DNA of 64,000 nt. Origin: Acidimicrobiia bacterium. Its GTDB lineage: Bacteria; Acidobacteriota; Vicinamibacteria; Vicinamibacterales; UBA2999. The DNA is taken from positions 1-64,000 of the forward strand of contig VFZG01000008.1 of assembly GCA_016871275.1 (NCBI GenBank), written 5' to 3'. Positions 1 to 8,960 of this stretch are shown in pieces. The notes beneath the pieces were generated by a model. That model was given only the letters and a program-made list of their open reading frames with translations, searched no databases and was not told where the DNA came from. The position numbers were made by a program, and so were the translations under genes. Within the stretch, counting starts at the first letter, position 1. Every line of letters starts with the position of its first letter.

Positions 1-110
1 GTGTCATACGACACCAGCTTCCAGCTGCCGACGACCGAAACCTGCTGCGCGTCGACGCCGCTCATTGACAGAGCCAGAACCAGGAAAGCTGCTGCGAGCA
101 TGCGACTCAT
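1..110 (-). CDS. Partial secreted lipocalin-like domain protein (3' end cut by window edge)
   Basis: Too short for the ORF track. Reading the minus strand from the ATG at 110 gives MSRMLAAAFLVLALSMSG followed by VDAQ, a clean signal peptide with a cleavage site, then VSVVGSWKLVSYD. The G-[ST]-W-[KR]-L-V-S motif at the mature N-terminus is the usual opening of the bacterial lipocalin-like domain (PF13924 type), a small beta-barrel of mostly unknown ligand. Only 36 codons are inside the window, so the family call rests on one motif. The gene is divergent from the CHRD gene, with 77 bp between the two starts. A second ATG at 101 is a possible alternative start. Confidence 0.6.
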   Translation of the reverse strand, partial: MSRMLAAAFLVLALSMSGVDAQQVSVVGSWKLVSYD

Positions 111-174
111 GATGGGTGCGAATACTAGCACCGAGGCGGCCGAGCACCTCTAGGCACTCAGGCACCCAGGCACC

Positions 175-180
175 TATAAT
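175..180 (+). promoter_or_regulatory. Perfect TATAAT -10 element just before the CHRD gene
   Basis: TATAAT ends 7 nt before the ATG at 188 and there is no Shine-Dalgarno sequence, so transcription should begin at or next to the start codon. It directly follows a short repeat (GGCACTCAGGCACCCAGGCACC). The same CAGGCACC-TATAATTC arrangement recurs before the APC permease at 39439. Confidence 0.55.
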
Positions 181-187
181 TCCCGCC

Positions 188-637
188 ATGCTCCGGTCTG
201 TCGTTTTCGCCACGACCCTGGCGTTGGCTGCGTCGGCTTCGGTGTCCGCCCAGCCGCCCCAGTATCGAGCCCGCCTGTCGGTCGTGCCGCTCGATATCCC
301 CATGCAGTCGACGGTGGCCGGTGTCGGATCCGCAACCGCGACGCTGAAGGGGGGCACGCTGACCGTCATCGGCACCTTTTCCGGATTGAAGACGCCGGCG
401 ACTGTCGTTCGGGCGCACCGCAGCCCCAAGACCGGGATGCGTGGCGCGCCGATTGGCAACCTGACGGCTACCCCGGGAACCAGCGGCACCATCAGTGGCA
501 GCATTGAGTTGACGAAGGAACAGGTCGAGGACCTGTCTGCGGGACGCATCTATATTCAACTGCACAGCGAGAAGGCGCCCGACGGCAACCTGTGGGGCTG
601 GCTGCTCGCGGCAGAGAAGAACGCAGAGAAGAAGTAG
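188..637 (+). CDS. Secreted CHRD-domain protein
   Basis: 149 residues. The ATG at 188 is preferred over the longer ORF start at 116 because it opens a normal signal peptide ([23 protein letters not shown]) and follows a -10 box. The mature part is one CHRD domain (a fold named from chordin): [20 protein letters not shown] near residue 50, [17 protein letters not shown], and the closing [13 protein letters not shown]. Bacterial CHRD proteins are periplasmic or exported with unknown ligands. The next gene starts 50 bp downstream across a small repeat; co-transcription is possible. The family call is good, the function unknown. Confidence 0.8.
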   Translation: MLRSVVFATTLALAASASVSAQPPQYRARLSVVPLDIPMQSTVAGVGSATATLKGGTLTVIGTFSGLKTPATVVRAHRSPKTGMRGAPIGNLTATPGTSGTISGSIELTKEQVEDLSAGRIYIQLHSEKAPDGNLWGWLLAAEKNAEKK

Positions 638-682
638 CCAGGGCCGCCACAGAAGGCACAGAAGGCACGGAAGGCACAGATC
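638..682 (+). repeat. Degenerate tandem repeat, unit (CACAGAAGG)
   Basis: GCCACAGAAGGCACAGAAGGCACGGAAGGCACAG fills the gap between the CHRD and dehydrogenase genes: three to four 9-nt units. A related copy in reverse orientation lies at 59000-59040. The ORF track reads it as [11 protein letters not shown], but it lies before the likely start at 688 and is not considered coding. Confidence 0.75.
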
Positions 683-687
683 GCATC

Positions 688-2829
688 ATGACTACACGCG
701 TGCTCGCCGTTCTCACGCTCGTTCTCGGATTGTCGTTATCGCTGGCCGCCAGGCAGCCGGCGCCGGTGCCGGTCTTCACGGCCGCGCAGGCCGGCGCGGG
801 CCAGGCCGCGTATCAGGCGAGTTGCGCGAGCTGCCATCTGGCCGATCTCGCCGGGCAGAACGAGGCGCCGCAATTGGCAGGCACCAATTTCCGTCGCGCC
901 TGGGGCGCGAGGACCACCAAGGATCTGATCGAGTACATGGCCGCGACCATGCCGCCGGGGCAGCCGAGCCTCGCCGATACTGACTACGTGAATATCGCGG
1001 CCTTCATCCTCCGTGCGAATGGCGCCGGCGCGGGCGCCACGGCACTGACCGCGGCTGCCACAACGACCATTGGAACGGTGGCGACGGGGCAGGCCCCGGC
1101 AGCGCCCTCGGCCCTGCCGGCCGCAGGTGGCGACGGTGGCGGCGCGCCTCGTCCGGCCGCGGCGCAGGCATCACGCGGGCACTCGGTGCAGGGCGAGGTG
1201 AAGAACTACGTGCCGGTGACCGACGCCATGCTCAAGAACCCGCCGCCCGGCGACTGGCTGATGGCGCGCCGCAACTACCAGGCGTGGAGCTACAGCCCGC
1301 TCGAGCAGATCACTCGCGGCAACGTGCAGGAGCTGCGGCTGGCATGGAGCTGGGCGATGAACGACCTCGGCTCGAACCAGCCGATGCCGCTGGTCCACAA
1401 CGGCGTGATGTATCTGGGCAACACCGCGAACATGATGCAGGCGCTCGATGCCGCCACCGGCGATCTGATCTGGGAGCACCAGGTCGGTCCGAACTCGATT
1501 CGCGGTTTCGGCGCGGTCCGCAACACTGCCATTTACGGCGACAAGGTCTACATGGCGACCAACGATGCGCGCCTGGTGGCCTTCGATGCGCGCACCGGGA
1601 CGGTGGCGTGGGACGTCGCCATTCAGCCGGCGCGCGCCGGCTTCACCAATTCCAGCGGCCCGATCGTCGCCAACGGCAAGGTGATCCAGGGGCTGCACGG
1701 CTGCGATCGCTTCCGGCAGAACGAGCGCTGCTTCATCAGCGCCTACGACGCCAACACCGGCAAGCAGCTGTGGAAGTTCCACACGGTGGCGCGCACCGGC
1801 GAGCCCGGCGGCGATACGTGGGGCATGGTGGCCGACGTGGCTCGCGCCGGCGGCGATACGTGGATCGCCGGCAGCTACGACCCGGAGCTCGACTTGACCT
1901 ACTGGGGCGTCGCGCAGGCCAAGCCGTGGATGCCCGTCAGCCGCGGCAACAAGGTGTCGGACGCCGCGCTCTATACCGCATCGACCGTGGCCCTGCGCGT
2001 CAGCGACGGCTCGCTGGCCTGGCACTATCAGCACGCGCCGGGCGAGTCGCTCGACCTCGATGAAGTATTCGAGAGGGTCCTGGTCGACATCGGTCCCGAG
2101 CGTGATTTATTCACGATCGGCAAGCCCGGCATCCTGTGGAAGCTCGATCGCCGGACCGGCCGCTTCCTCGGTCACCGGCAGACCGTGTTCCAGAACGCCT
2201 ACGAAAAGATCGATCCCGAGAAGGGCACCCCCACGTATCGGCAGGACATCCTCGATCAGCAGCTGGACGAGTGGTTGACGGTGTGCCCGAGCACCGAAGG
2301 CGGTCACAACTGGCACGCGATGACGTATCACCCGCCGACGCGGCAGCTGATCATCCCGCTGAGCCAGTCGTGCATGGAGATCGTGCCGCGCAAAGTGGCG
2401 TTCGAAGAAGGGTCTGGTGGAACCGCCGCGGGCCGCAAGTTCTTCGAGATGCCGGTCAGCGACGGCAACGTCGGCAAGCTGGCGGCGTACGACGTCACCA
2501 GCATGAAAGAGATGTGGACGCGCGATCAGCGCGCGCCGTACCTCACCGCCGCCTTGAGCACCGCCGGCGGCGTGGTGTTCATCGGCGATCTCGATCGCTA
2601 CTTCCGCGCCATCGACGTCAAGACCGGCGAAGAGCTGTGGAAGGTGCGCCTCGAGACATCGGTGCAGGGGTTCCCGGTCACGTTCACCGCAAACGGCAAG
2701 CAGTATGTGGCGGTGACCACGGGCAATGGCGGCGGCTCGCCGCGGCTGGTGCCGCGCACCATTGCGCCGGAGATGAATCCTCCGGTCAACGGCCACACGC
2801 TCTACGTGTTCGAATTGCCGAAGCGCTGA
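688..2829 (+). CDS. Secreted quinoprotein (PQQ) dehydrogenase with N-terminal cytochrome c domain
   Basis: 713 residues from the ATG at 688; the upstream extension in the ORF track is repeat DNA. A signal peptide (residues 1-22) is followed by a class I cytochrome c domain with heme motif CASCH at 46-50 and a Met-rich distal part ([11 protein letters not shown]). After a low-complexity Ala/Gly/Pro linker (about 115-170) comes an eight-bladed PQQ propeller, with [21 protein letters not shown] and repeated [11 protein letters not shown] / [11 protein letters not shown] / [11 protein letters not shown] blade signatures. Such enzymes oxidise alcohols or related substrates in the periplasm and pass electrons to heme c; here donor and acceptor are fused. 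The cytochrome gene 19 nt downstream is a natural next acceptor. Substrate cannot be told from sequence. Confidence 0.88.
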   Translation: MTTRVLAVLTLVLGLSLSLAARQPAPVPVFTAAQAGAGQAAYQASCASCHLADLAGQNEAPQLAGTNFRRAWGARTTKDLIEYMAATMPPGQPSLADTDYVNIAAFILRANGAGAGATALTAAATTTIGTVATGQAPAAPSALPAAGGDGGGAPRPAAAQASRGHSVQGEVKNYVPVTDAMLKNPPPGDWLMARRNYQAWSYSPLEQITRGNVQELRLAWSWAMNDLGSNQPMPLVHNGVMYLGNTANMMQALDAATGDLIWEHQVGPNSIRGFGAVRNTAIYGDKVYMATNDARLVAFDARTGTVAWDVAIQPARAGFTNSSGPIVANGKVIQGLHGCDRFRQNERCFISAYDANTGKQLWKFHTVARTGEPGGDTWGMVADVARAGGDTWIAGSYDPELDLTYWGVAQAKPWMPVSRGNKVSDAALYTASTVALRVSDGSLAWHYQHAPGESLDLDEVFERVLVDIGPERDLFTIGKPGILWKLDRRTGRFLGHRQTVFQNAYEKIDPEKGTPTYRQDILDQQLDEWLTVCPSTEGGHNWHAMTYHPPTRQLIIPLSQSCMEIVPRKVAFEEGSGGTAAGRKFFEMPVSDGNVGKLAAYDVTSMKEMWTRDQRAPYLTAALSTAGGVVFIGDLDRYFRAIDVKTGEELWKVRLETSVQGFPVTFTANGKQYVAVTTGNGGGSPRLVPRTIAPEMNPPVNGHTLYVFELPKR

Positions 2830-2848
2830 TGCCGTGGGTATTCGCCGA

Positions 2849-3249
2849 ATGAGACTCTCCCTTGCCGTCATCGGGCTGGTGGCGTTGTTCGCCGCACCAG
2901 CAGGTGCCCAAGGCACCTTTCCCCCGGCATCCTCCAAGAACCTGCAGGTGCTGCCAAAGAACTCGAACGCCAGCGTGGTGGTCGGCACGATGAGAGGGTT
3001 TGCAGCCAACCTCGGCGTGCGCTGCCAGTTCTGTCACGTCGGCAAGGAAGGCATGCCGCTTGATCAGTTCGACGTCGTGTCGGACGACATCCCGCAGAAG
3101 AGGACCGCCCGGACGATGCTGCGGCTCACGGAGGCGATCAACCAGCCACTCGATGCCCCGGCGTGCCTCGTGCGGCCGGCGCCGAAGCGCGCGTCACCTG
3201 CATCACGTGCCACCGCGGCAAGTCGACCCCGACGAATACCGCGCAATAG
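2849..3249 (+). CDS. Diheme-type c cytochrome (reaction-centre cytochrome-like), apparent frameshift near 3181
   Basis: The frame from the ATG at 2849 gives a signal peptide (MRLSLAVIGLVALFAAPAGAQ), then FPPASSKNLQVLPKN and the heme motif CQFCH (LGVRCQFCHVG), typical of short Acidobacteriota cytochromes resembling the photosynthetic reaction-centre cytochrome family. The expected second heme site is not in that frame. It appears in the neighbouring frame from 3181: AEARVTCITCHRGKSTPTN, ending with TAG at 3247-3249. One missing base in the GC-rich stretch CGGCCGGCGCCG just before 3181 would join the halves. It lies 19 nt after the quinoprotein gene, which suggests electron transfer from that enzyme. 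It is either a pseudogene or an assembly error. Confidence 0.75.
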
Positions 3250-3280
3250 AGCGGTCTTGCGCCTGCAGGGCTGCAGGTCG

Positions 3281-5839
3281 CTACTGCCCGACGCGCACCC
3301 GGCTGGCTTGCATGACGAACGACAGCTCGCGTGGGTCGCCTGGGCGATCGGCTGATGAGGACATCGTCTCTGCGGTCAACGCCAGCTGATTGATGCCAAC
3401 CTGCGTCGCCGGCTCGCCGATCGTGAACCGGCAATCGGTCCAGGCGTCTGCCGGCACCGCACACGATCCGATCGACGCACCATTCGCCGTGGCTTGAAGC
3501 GTTGCCCCGTTGGCGCTGGCCGCCCGCAGCCGCAGCGTCAACCGGACCGGTGACTGCCGATCCATTCGCCACTGCACGACCGACTCGCGCTCGGACCAGC
3601 GGAAACGCTGCGTGCCGCCGCGCTCACCCATGTGCCAGCCCGCGCCGAAGTACGCATCACGGTCGGCAGTCACTTCGAGTGAGCCGTTGGCAGGCATCGG
3701 CGGGATCTCGGCGGCGCAGACGCGGACCGCGTTGATGTCTCCCGGCTGCAGAGTGGCGACGGCGTGCCCGGGAGCGGGCGGCATCGAGAACCTGAACACC
3801 GGCCGTGTCGCCGGCGTGGGAGCCATGACCAGTTGGGCGCCCTCGACGGCGGCCTCACCCCGTCCGGACGAAAGTCGATGACGCCACCCGCGGGTGCCGC
3901 CGCCGGTATCCAGTGCGATGGCGGCCTTGCCGCTTCCACCTTCGGCGGTCGCGAGCCAGATGCCATCGGCCAATAGACCCGTCACGGCGACCGGCTGACC
4001 CGGCCGCAATAGCTCGCAGGAACGCTCGCCTCGCAACACGTAGGGAGTCGGTGGCAGTGGCACGCCCGGCCGCTCGTCCATCGAGAACGCCCACTGCCCG
4101 ATGAGCACGCCATCGCGGTTGAAGGCCACGACCGCCAGCCCGCGATCGATCGCGGCCATGACGTCATCGCCCCACTGAATGAGCGGGCCGTCTTCGGTTG
4201 ACGATGCGACCAGGGTGCGACCCTCGGCGCCTACCACGCGCGACGTGGTCACGCCGGCGTTGTGCTGCTCGAGGATGGGGTCGCTGCCAAGCACCCACGT
4301 GATGGCGCCGTAATTCGCCGGGCGGCCGGCCGGGCGGCTTGCCGGCGGCAGCCATTCAAACGGCAGCGGCCGCCCCGAGGTGACTGCCACGATCAGCGTG
4401 CCCGCCGGCTGCTGCGATACCCAGTGTTCAAACGGCTGCTCGGCGGCCTTGGCGCGTTCGAACCGGAACCCCTGCGCACTGAGCCAGTGGGTCGCGCCTT
4501 CGAAGGCATACACCTCGAGGCCGTCCGCCAGCGCGGTCCGCACATCGTTGGCGTCGTTGTCGAGCACGCGCGGGTTGGGATCGGGCGCAATCTCTCCTGA
4601 AAAATGCATGTAGTTGACCAGACGTGCCAGCCAGTAGTTTTCGGCGACGATGGCCGACTTCGTCGGCAGCGAGGCGTAGAGCGCGCGGATGCCCGGACCT
4701 TCACCCGGTGTGCGAAGAGCCGCGATGCTCGGGTTGATCGACCGGACGTTCGTGACTGGCACCATGATTGCCAGTAATCCGACGGCGGTCAGGCGGCGGC
4801 CGGCCGGCCGGCCGGCCCGCCCGCCCTCCACGACCAGCGTCTGTAGTCCAAGAGCGGCGAGCGGCCACACCTGCACGCACACCGGTGTGATGAAACCCAC
4901 GACGTCGCCCCACAGGTTGGCGATGAAGGCCAACGTGCCTGCCGCGGCGCCGGTGATCAGCATCACCTCCGGGTTGCGCCGGCGGATGCCGATGACCATC
5001 GCGATCGCGGCCAGCACGATTGGGATTGTGCCCATGTTGACGCGAATGCCGTTGAGCAGCATCGGCACCTCGATCGCCGCGACCGTGCTCTGCGCCTGGT
5101 AGAACCGCGCCCAGGATACGTCGCGCGCAATGATGACGTCGAACACGCCCATCATCGTCGTCGCGCGGGCCTCCAGATACGGTGCGCCCTGCAGCGTGCG
5201 GATCGCGATGAAGGCGTACTGCAGGACGCCCATGACGCCGATTGCGGCCGCGGTGAGTGCGATCTTCGGCTTCAGCACGTCGCGGTTCTTGTAGACGCCG
5301 TAGGCCAGCGCCGCCGGAAGGATCCCGGAAATGGTGACGTGATTGCCAAATCCCATGGCCCACATCGCGCAGGCGGCATACAGCCGCGAGACCGCGCCGG
5401 TTTGCGCGAAGGCGATGACCCAGTAGACAGCCAGCCCCGAGAGCGCCGCGGCCAGCGTGTAGACCTCCGCGGTGATGCTGTTGCTCCACACCGGGTAACT
5501 GGTGGCGGCGGCGAGCGCCGCCGCGACGGACAGCAGTTGCGTGACGCCGAGCCGCCTGGCGGTGAGGAAGATGCACAGGCACGAGAGCGCGCCGCAGACC
5601 GCCGAGAACAGATTGATGCGATAGGCGAGCGTGCCGATTGGCAGCTTGCCGAACGCCCAGGTGGCGATCGCGTAGAACGGATAGCCGGGGGAGTGCGAGG
5701 TGCCGAGCACCTTGCCGACGAACTGGAACTTTGGAGAGTCTTCGGTGCCGCCGACGTCGGGCCTGAGCGTGACGACGAAAAACGCCAGCGTGAGGACGGC
5801 GACGGCAGCCGCGATCCTCGAGTCACGCTTACTGAGCAC
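3281..5839 (-). CDS. DUF2723 (TMEM260-like) polytopic membrane protein, putative glycosyltransferase
   Basis: 852 residues. The N-terminal ~340 residues are a series of hydrophobic helices. The first periplasmic loop carries the DUF2723 signature: GTEDSPKFQFVG followed by LGTSHSPGYPFY, with the acidic residue and the H-[PS]-P-G-Y-P motif. The rest (about 350-852) is a large soluble domain of mixed beta character. TMEM260 relatives are C-type glycosyltransferases that O-mannosylate proteins, so sugar transfer from a lipid carrier is inferred. It starts at a GTG (5839) inside the end of the DUF1028 gene (11-nt overlap), so it is translationally coupled as last gene of the 9.55-3.28 kb run. It converges on the cytochrome gene. 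Confidence 0.75.
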   Translation of the reverse strand: MLSKRDSRIAAAVAVLTLAFFVVTLRPDVGGTEDSPKFQFVGKVLGTSHSPGYPFYAIATWAFGKLPIGTLAYRINLFSAVCGALSCLCIFLTARRLGVTQLLSVAAALAAATSYPVWSNSITAEVYTLAAALSGLAVYWVIAFAQTGAVSRLYAACAMWAMGFGNHVTISGILPAALAYGVYKNRDVLKPKIALTAAAIGVMGVLQYAFIAIRTLQGAPYLEARATTMMGVFDVIIARDVSWARFYQAQSTVAAIEVPMLLNGIRVNMGTIPIVLAAIAMVIGIRRRNPEVMLITGAAAGTLAFIANLWGDVVGFITPVCVQVWPLAALGLQTLVVEGGRAGRPAGRRLTAVGLLAIMVPVTNVRSINPSIAALRTPGEGPGIRALYASLPTKSAIVAENYWLARLVNYMHFSGEIAPDPNPRVLDNDANDVRTALADGLEVYAFEGATHWLSAQGFRFERAKAAEQPFEHWVSQQPAGTLIVAVTSGRPLPFEWLPPASRPAGRPANYGAITWVLGSDPILEQHNAGVTTSRVVGAEGRTLVASSTEDGPLIQWGDDVMAAIDRGLAVVAFNRDGVLIGQWAFSMDERPGVPLPPTPYVLRGERSCELLRPGQPVAVTGLLADGIWLATAEGGSGKAAIALDTGGGTRGWRHRLSSGRGEAAVEGAQLVMAPTPATRPVFRFSMPPAPGHAVATLQPGDINAVRVCAAEIPPMPANGSLEVTADRDAYFGAGWHMGERGGTQRFRWSERESVVQWRMDRQSPVRLTLRLRAASANGATLQATANGASIGSCAVPADAWTDCRFTIGEPATQVGINQLALTAETMSSSADRPGDPRELSFVMQASRVRVGQ

Positions 5840-6977
5840 CTGATTTGCGCTTCTCGAAGTACGCAGCTCGCAAGGCGTCCACGAATCGCCGATCGACCAG
5901 TCCGCGCGCGTTGCCGCCGAAGGTCAGCTTCCAATCGGCGCGGAACTTGTCCACCGACGCGATGGTTTCCTCGTCGAAGGTCGCGACATCGCGCGTGTAG
6001 TTGGCGGCGGCCTGCTTCGCATCCGCCAGCGCCTGGTCGGCGGCCGCCGGGTTGGTCTTGCGCAGTTCCTGCATTTTCGGCGAGTTCGCGTTCATGGGCG
6101 GATCAGGGAATGCGGCCAGCGCCGGGCGCCAGTAGCCGAGCGCGTGCAGCATCCGCTTCAGTTCGACGACGTCGTCTCCGTCGATTCTGGAGAACGATCG
6201 GTAACCCAGCCGCCGCGCGGTGGTGTAGTAGATGCGCTTCATTTCGCCGACCGGCTCTTCGTGCTCGCCGACTTCGATGGCGAGCGCGATGTAATCGCCG
6301 CCGCGCCCCGGATTGTTGGGATCGGCGATCTTGATGGCCGCCGACTGGAGGCTGCCCCAGCGCGAATCGCCGCCCTTCTGCTGGCCGGCCTCGAGGGCGA
6401 GAATCATGCGTTCAGCGAGCGGCATGCCGGTGCCGGCCGTGGCCTCGAACACCGTGGCGACCGCGTCGGTGACCTCGGGGCCCACCATGATGTTGGCCTG
6501 CACGGTGTAGTTCTTGCCCTGCCTGCTGCCGGCCCAGAAGCTGTTGTTCTTGCCGGTGTGCGCGGCCGATCGGCCCTGCATGTCGATCAGCGCGAGCTGG
6601 CGCGACTCCTTCTGCTGATCGTTGGCCATCATCTGGGCCATCGCCGCGGCGGGCTCCACGCCCTTGGCCATCAGGTCCAGTCCCTCGCGTCCATACTCGA
6701 CACGCGTCGAGGCCTGGGTGCAAACCGCGCCCACGCCCGCGCGCACATGTGGCACGGCGCGGCCGACAAACGGCACGCGCGTCGTGACCGCCGCGCCCGA
6801 CTGGCCGGTGGCGGGATCGATCGCGCACAGCGAGAAGGTCGAGTACTGCGGGTCGCCGTGATGGTCGATAGTGACGCCGTCGGCGGCGCGCCCCTCGACT
6901 GTCGCAGGGCGCTGCTGCGCGACCGCGGCGGCCGCGACGCCGAGCACGATCAGGAACGCGGACACTGTTTTCATCAT
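5829..6977 (-). CDS. Secreted DUF1028 (Ntn-hydrolase-type) protein
   Basis: 382 residues from the first of two adjacent ATGs (6977); they overlap the stop of the radical SAM gene as ATGATGA. Signal peptide MMKTVSAFLIVLGVAAAAVAQ. The DUF1028 domain spans about residues 35-270 with family landmarks STFSLCAIDPATGQSGAAV, VRAGVGAVCTQA, YGREGLDLMAKG, AAHTGKNNSFWAG, NYTVQANIMVG and LEAGQQKGGDSRWG. The fold is related to Ntn hydrolases; activity is not established. The C-terminal third (DDVVELKRMLHALGYW ... GLVDRRFVDALRAAYFEK) resembles a peptidoglycan-binding repeat, which would anchor it at the wall. Fifth gene of a six-gene run. Confidence 0.8.
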   Translation of the reverse strand: MMKTVSAFLIVLGVAAAAVAQQRPATVEGRAADGVTIDHHGDPQYSTFSLCAIDPATGQSGAAVTTRVPFVGRAVPHVRAGVGAVCTQASTRVEYGREGLDLMAKGVEPAAAMAQMMANDQQKESRQLALIDMQGRSAAHTGKNNSFWAGSRQGKNYTVQANIMVGPEVTDAVATVFEATAGTGMPLAERMILALEAGQQKGGDSRWGSLQSAAIKIADPNNPGRGGDYIALAIEVGEHEEPVGEMKRIYYTTARRLGYRSFSRIDGDDVVELKRMLHALGYWRPALAAFPDPPMNANSPKMQELRKTNPAAADQALADAKQAAANYTRDVATFDEETIASVDKFRADWKLTFGGNARGLVDRRFVDALRAAYFEKRKSGAQ

Positions 6978-8341
6978 CGCACCCAAAGACCGCGAGTGAC
7001 GGTCGGGGAACCGCACGACTCGAACCAGTCAATGCCTTCGCTGACCAGATCGAACTTCAATCCGTATTTTCCAGGGCGCGCCGGCGACGGCACGTCAATC
7101 TTCACGTCCACCGTCCGGCCTGGCCCGAGATCAACCGGCAGCCAGGCGCGCGCATGGTCGCGATCAATCACCACGCCCCGCTCGTCGGTCAGCTGGGCGC
7201 CGAGCCGGACGACCCGTCTTCCATCACCCTGGTTCGACGTGGCCCGGAAGGGCCGGCTCGAGAGGTTCCTGACCCTGGCGGTGAGCGGCACGGTGCTGGA
7301 CGCGCGCGTCATGAACGGCAGATCGGGCAGCACGGCATGCACCTCGATCTCGGCGCGCGGTGTGGCGCCGGGGATGGCATTGCCGAGGCCGCTGTTGTCC
7401 CAGATTTCGTTGCGAATCAACTGGTAGTCGGGTGCATCCGGCGCGAAGCGGCGTGAGAACGCATCCTCGGGGTGATCGGTGATCTCCCAGCACAGTCGGT
7501 CGACGCCGTACTCGCCGGCCAGCTGCCGGGCCCGGCCCATCTCTTCGTCGGAGTCGTTCCACGTGAACAGGATGTAGCGCCAGTTGACGAACGGCGCGGC
7601 GCTGCCGCTGCTGGCGCGCTCGTCGAGCAGGGCGCGCATAGCGGCGATCGCCTTGTCGAAGTTGCCGCGCTGGCGGTACTTGACGTAGTTCTCCTGCGAC
7701 GAGCCATCGATCGAGAACGTCACTTCATCGATGCCGGAGCGCGCCAGCTGCCGCACCTTCTCCTCGGTGAACGCCAGCCCGTTGGTGCTGGTGTAGAGGT
7801 AGATGTGCGGGAACTTCGTCTTGATGTACGCGCACATCTCGACGGCGCGCTTGTGCAGGAACGCCTCGCCGTAGTTGAAGAAGTCGATGCGGCCGAGCGT
7901 CGGGCCGGCTTCGTCGATCGCCTTCGTGAACAGATCGAAGTCGAGCATGCCGGCCTGGCGGGTGCGCGTGATGCCGGTTTCCGGCGCGCAGATCGCCTGG
8001 TGACAGCTGATGTTACAGGCCGCCGTGCACTCGATGTAGAGGCGGCGCGGAATCGGCGCGACGGTGAGATCGCGCTGCGGAATCGCCTGGTCCGGTCCCA
8101 TCGGCAGCTTGAGCGGGCAGTCGCCGCAGAAACTCGAGCCGCCGCTGTTGAGATCGGCGCGGAGTTGCGAGGCGACCGGGCCGGTCCAGATCCCGGCAAT
8201 GGTGGACGTGCGGGCATCGCCGAGCACGCGCTTGGCGTACGGATCGGCGCAGCCGCAGACCATGCGGCCGTCGCACAGCATGACGCCGATCTCCCATGGC
8301 CACGAACACCGGTAGCGCGTGGCCTGATAGTTGAGGGACAT
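6974..8341 (-). CDS. Radical SAM protein with N-terminal SPASM-like Cys region and C-terminal beta-sandwich
   Basis: 455 residues in three parts. Residues 1-95 contain a Cys-rich segment (CDGRMVCGCADPYA ... FCGDCPLK) like a SPASM auxiliary Fe-S module, but placed before the catalytic domain instead of after it. The radical SAM core follows (RRLYIECTAACNISCHQAIC, then FFNYGEAFLHKRAVEM, TSTNGLAF, EVTFSIDGSSQENY). Cluster cysteines are spaced Cx3Cx3Cx4C, unlike canonical Cx3Cx2C. The last ~120 residues (VPLTARVRNLSSRPF ... LPVDLGPGRTVDVKIDVP ... PGKYGLKFDLV) form an Ig-like domain often fused to polysaccharide or glycan enzymes. Substrate unknown. It overlaps both neighbours (TGATG with the 90-aa gene, ATGATGA with DUF1028). 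Confidence 0.8.
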   Translation of the reverse strand: MSLNYQATRYRCSWPWEIGVMLCDGRMVCGCADPYAKRVLGDARTSTIAGIWTGPVASQLRADLNSGGSSFCGDCPLKLPMGPDQAIPQRDLTVAPIPRRLYIECTAACNISCHQAICAPETGITRTRQAGMLDFDLFTKAIDEAGPTLGRIDFFNYGEAFLHKRAVEMCAYIKTKFPHIYLYTSTNGLAFTEEKVRQLARSGIDEVTFSIDGSSQENYVKYRQRGNFDKAIAAMRALLDERASSGSAAPFVNWRYILFTWNDSDEEMGRARQLAGEYGVDRLCWEITDHPEDAFSRRFAPDAPDYQLIRNEIWDNSGLGNAIPGATPRAEIEVHAVLPDLPFMTRASSTVPLTARVRNLSSRPFRATSNQGDGRRVVRLGAQLTDERGVVIDRDHARAWLPVDLGPGRTVDVKIDVPSPARPGKYGLKFDLVSEGIDWFESCGSPTVTRGLWVR

Positions 8342-8613
8342 CAGCCTTCAGACTTGCCGAGCTTTCGCAGGTAGGCTTCGAGCTTGTCGTTCTCGTAGGT
8401 CACCTGGTTCAGGAACAGGCTGTCGGCGAGGATGCTGCGCCGTTCCTCGTCGGTGAGCTGATTGATCAGGTGGTTGATCTCGCGGCTCATGTCCTCGAAC
8501 GAGCGCTCGAGCTGCTTGCGCGCCGTGACCTCGTAGTACAGCGCTTCGAGCACGGCGAGCAGGTCGCCGTCGAGCACAATCTCCGCGCCAGAGGTGGTCT
8601 TGATGCTCCTCAT
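8341..8613 (-). CDS. Small coiled-coil protein of unknown function
   Basis: 90 residues, acidic, no signal peptide or membrane segment. The centre (LYYEVTARKQLERSFEDMSREINHLINQLTDEERRSILADSLFLN, pieces only) is strongly helical with heptad-like hydrophobics. It sits between a STAS protein (2 bp gap) and the radical SAM gene (1-nt overlap), so it is co-translated with both. I do not recognise a family. A role as partner or adaptor of the STAS protein is a guess from position only. Confidence 0.7.
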   Translation of the reverse strand: MRSIKTTSGAEIVLDGDLLAVLEALYYEVTARKQLERSFEDMSREINHLINQLTDEERRSILADSLFLNQVTYENDKLEAYLRKLGKSEG

Positions 8614-8615
8614 GG

Positions 8616-8957
8616 TCAGCCCCCGAAGCTCGCCAGAGCCCCGGCCTCGTCCGGGAACATCTTGAGGAAGTTGTGGGCGCCGGTCATCGTCAGCATCGTC
8701 TCGACGCGCTTGTTGACGCCGGCCAGGCGCAGCTCGCCGCCGGCCGCGGCGGTCTGGCGGTAGAGGTCCATCAGGCAGCCGATGGTCGCCGAGTCGAGAT
8801 AGGTGACCTTCGAGAGATCGATCATCACCTTCTTGTCGCCGCTGCCGAGCAGGCCCATCACGGCGCCGGAGAAATCGGCGAGCAGTGGATACATCAGCCG
8901 CGTTTCGCCAACGCGAACGATGGCGACGCCTTGCGCGCGATCTGTCGTGAGATTCAT
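8616..8957 (-). CDS. STAS-domain protein, anti-anti-sigma factor type
   Basis: 113 residues, a single STAS domain as in SpoIIAA/RsbV. The signature loop is VMIDLSKVTYLDSATIGCLMDL, with the phosphorylatable Ser in D-S-A-T. Such proteins relieve an anti-sigma factor by partner switching and are switched off by Ser phosphorylation. No RsbW-like kinase or phosphatase is in the window. It starts 3 bp after the stop of the ECF sigma gene, so the two are made together. ECF factors are not the classical targets of STAS switches, so the combination is unusual. Confidence 0.85.
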   Translation of the reverse strand: MNLTTDRAQGVAIVRVGETRLMYPLLADFSGAVMGLLGSGDKKVMIDLSKVTYLDSATIGCLMDLYRQTAAAGGELRLAGVNKRVETMLTMTGAHNFLKMFPDEAGALASFGG

Positions 8958-8960
8958 CCG

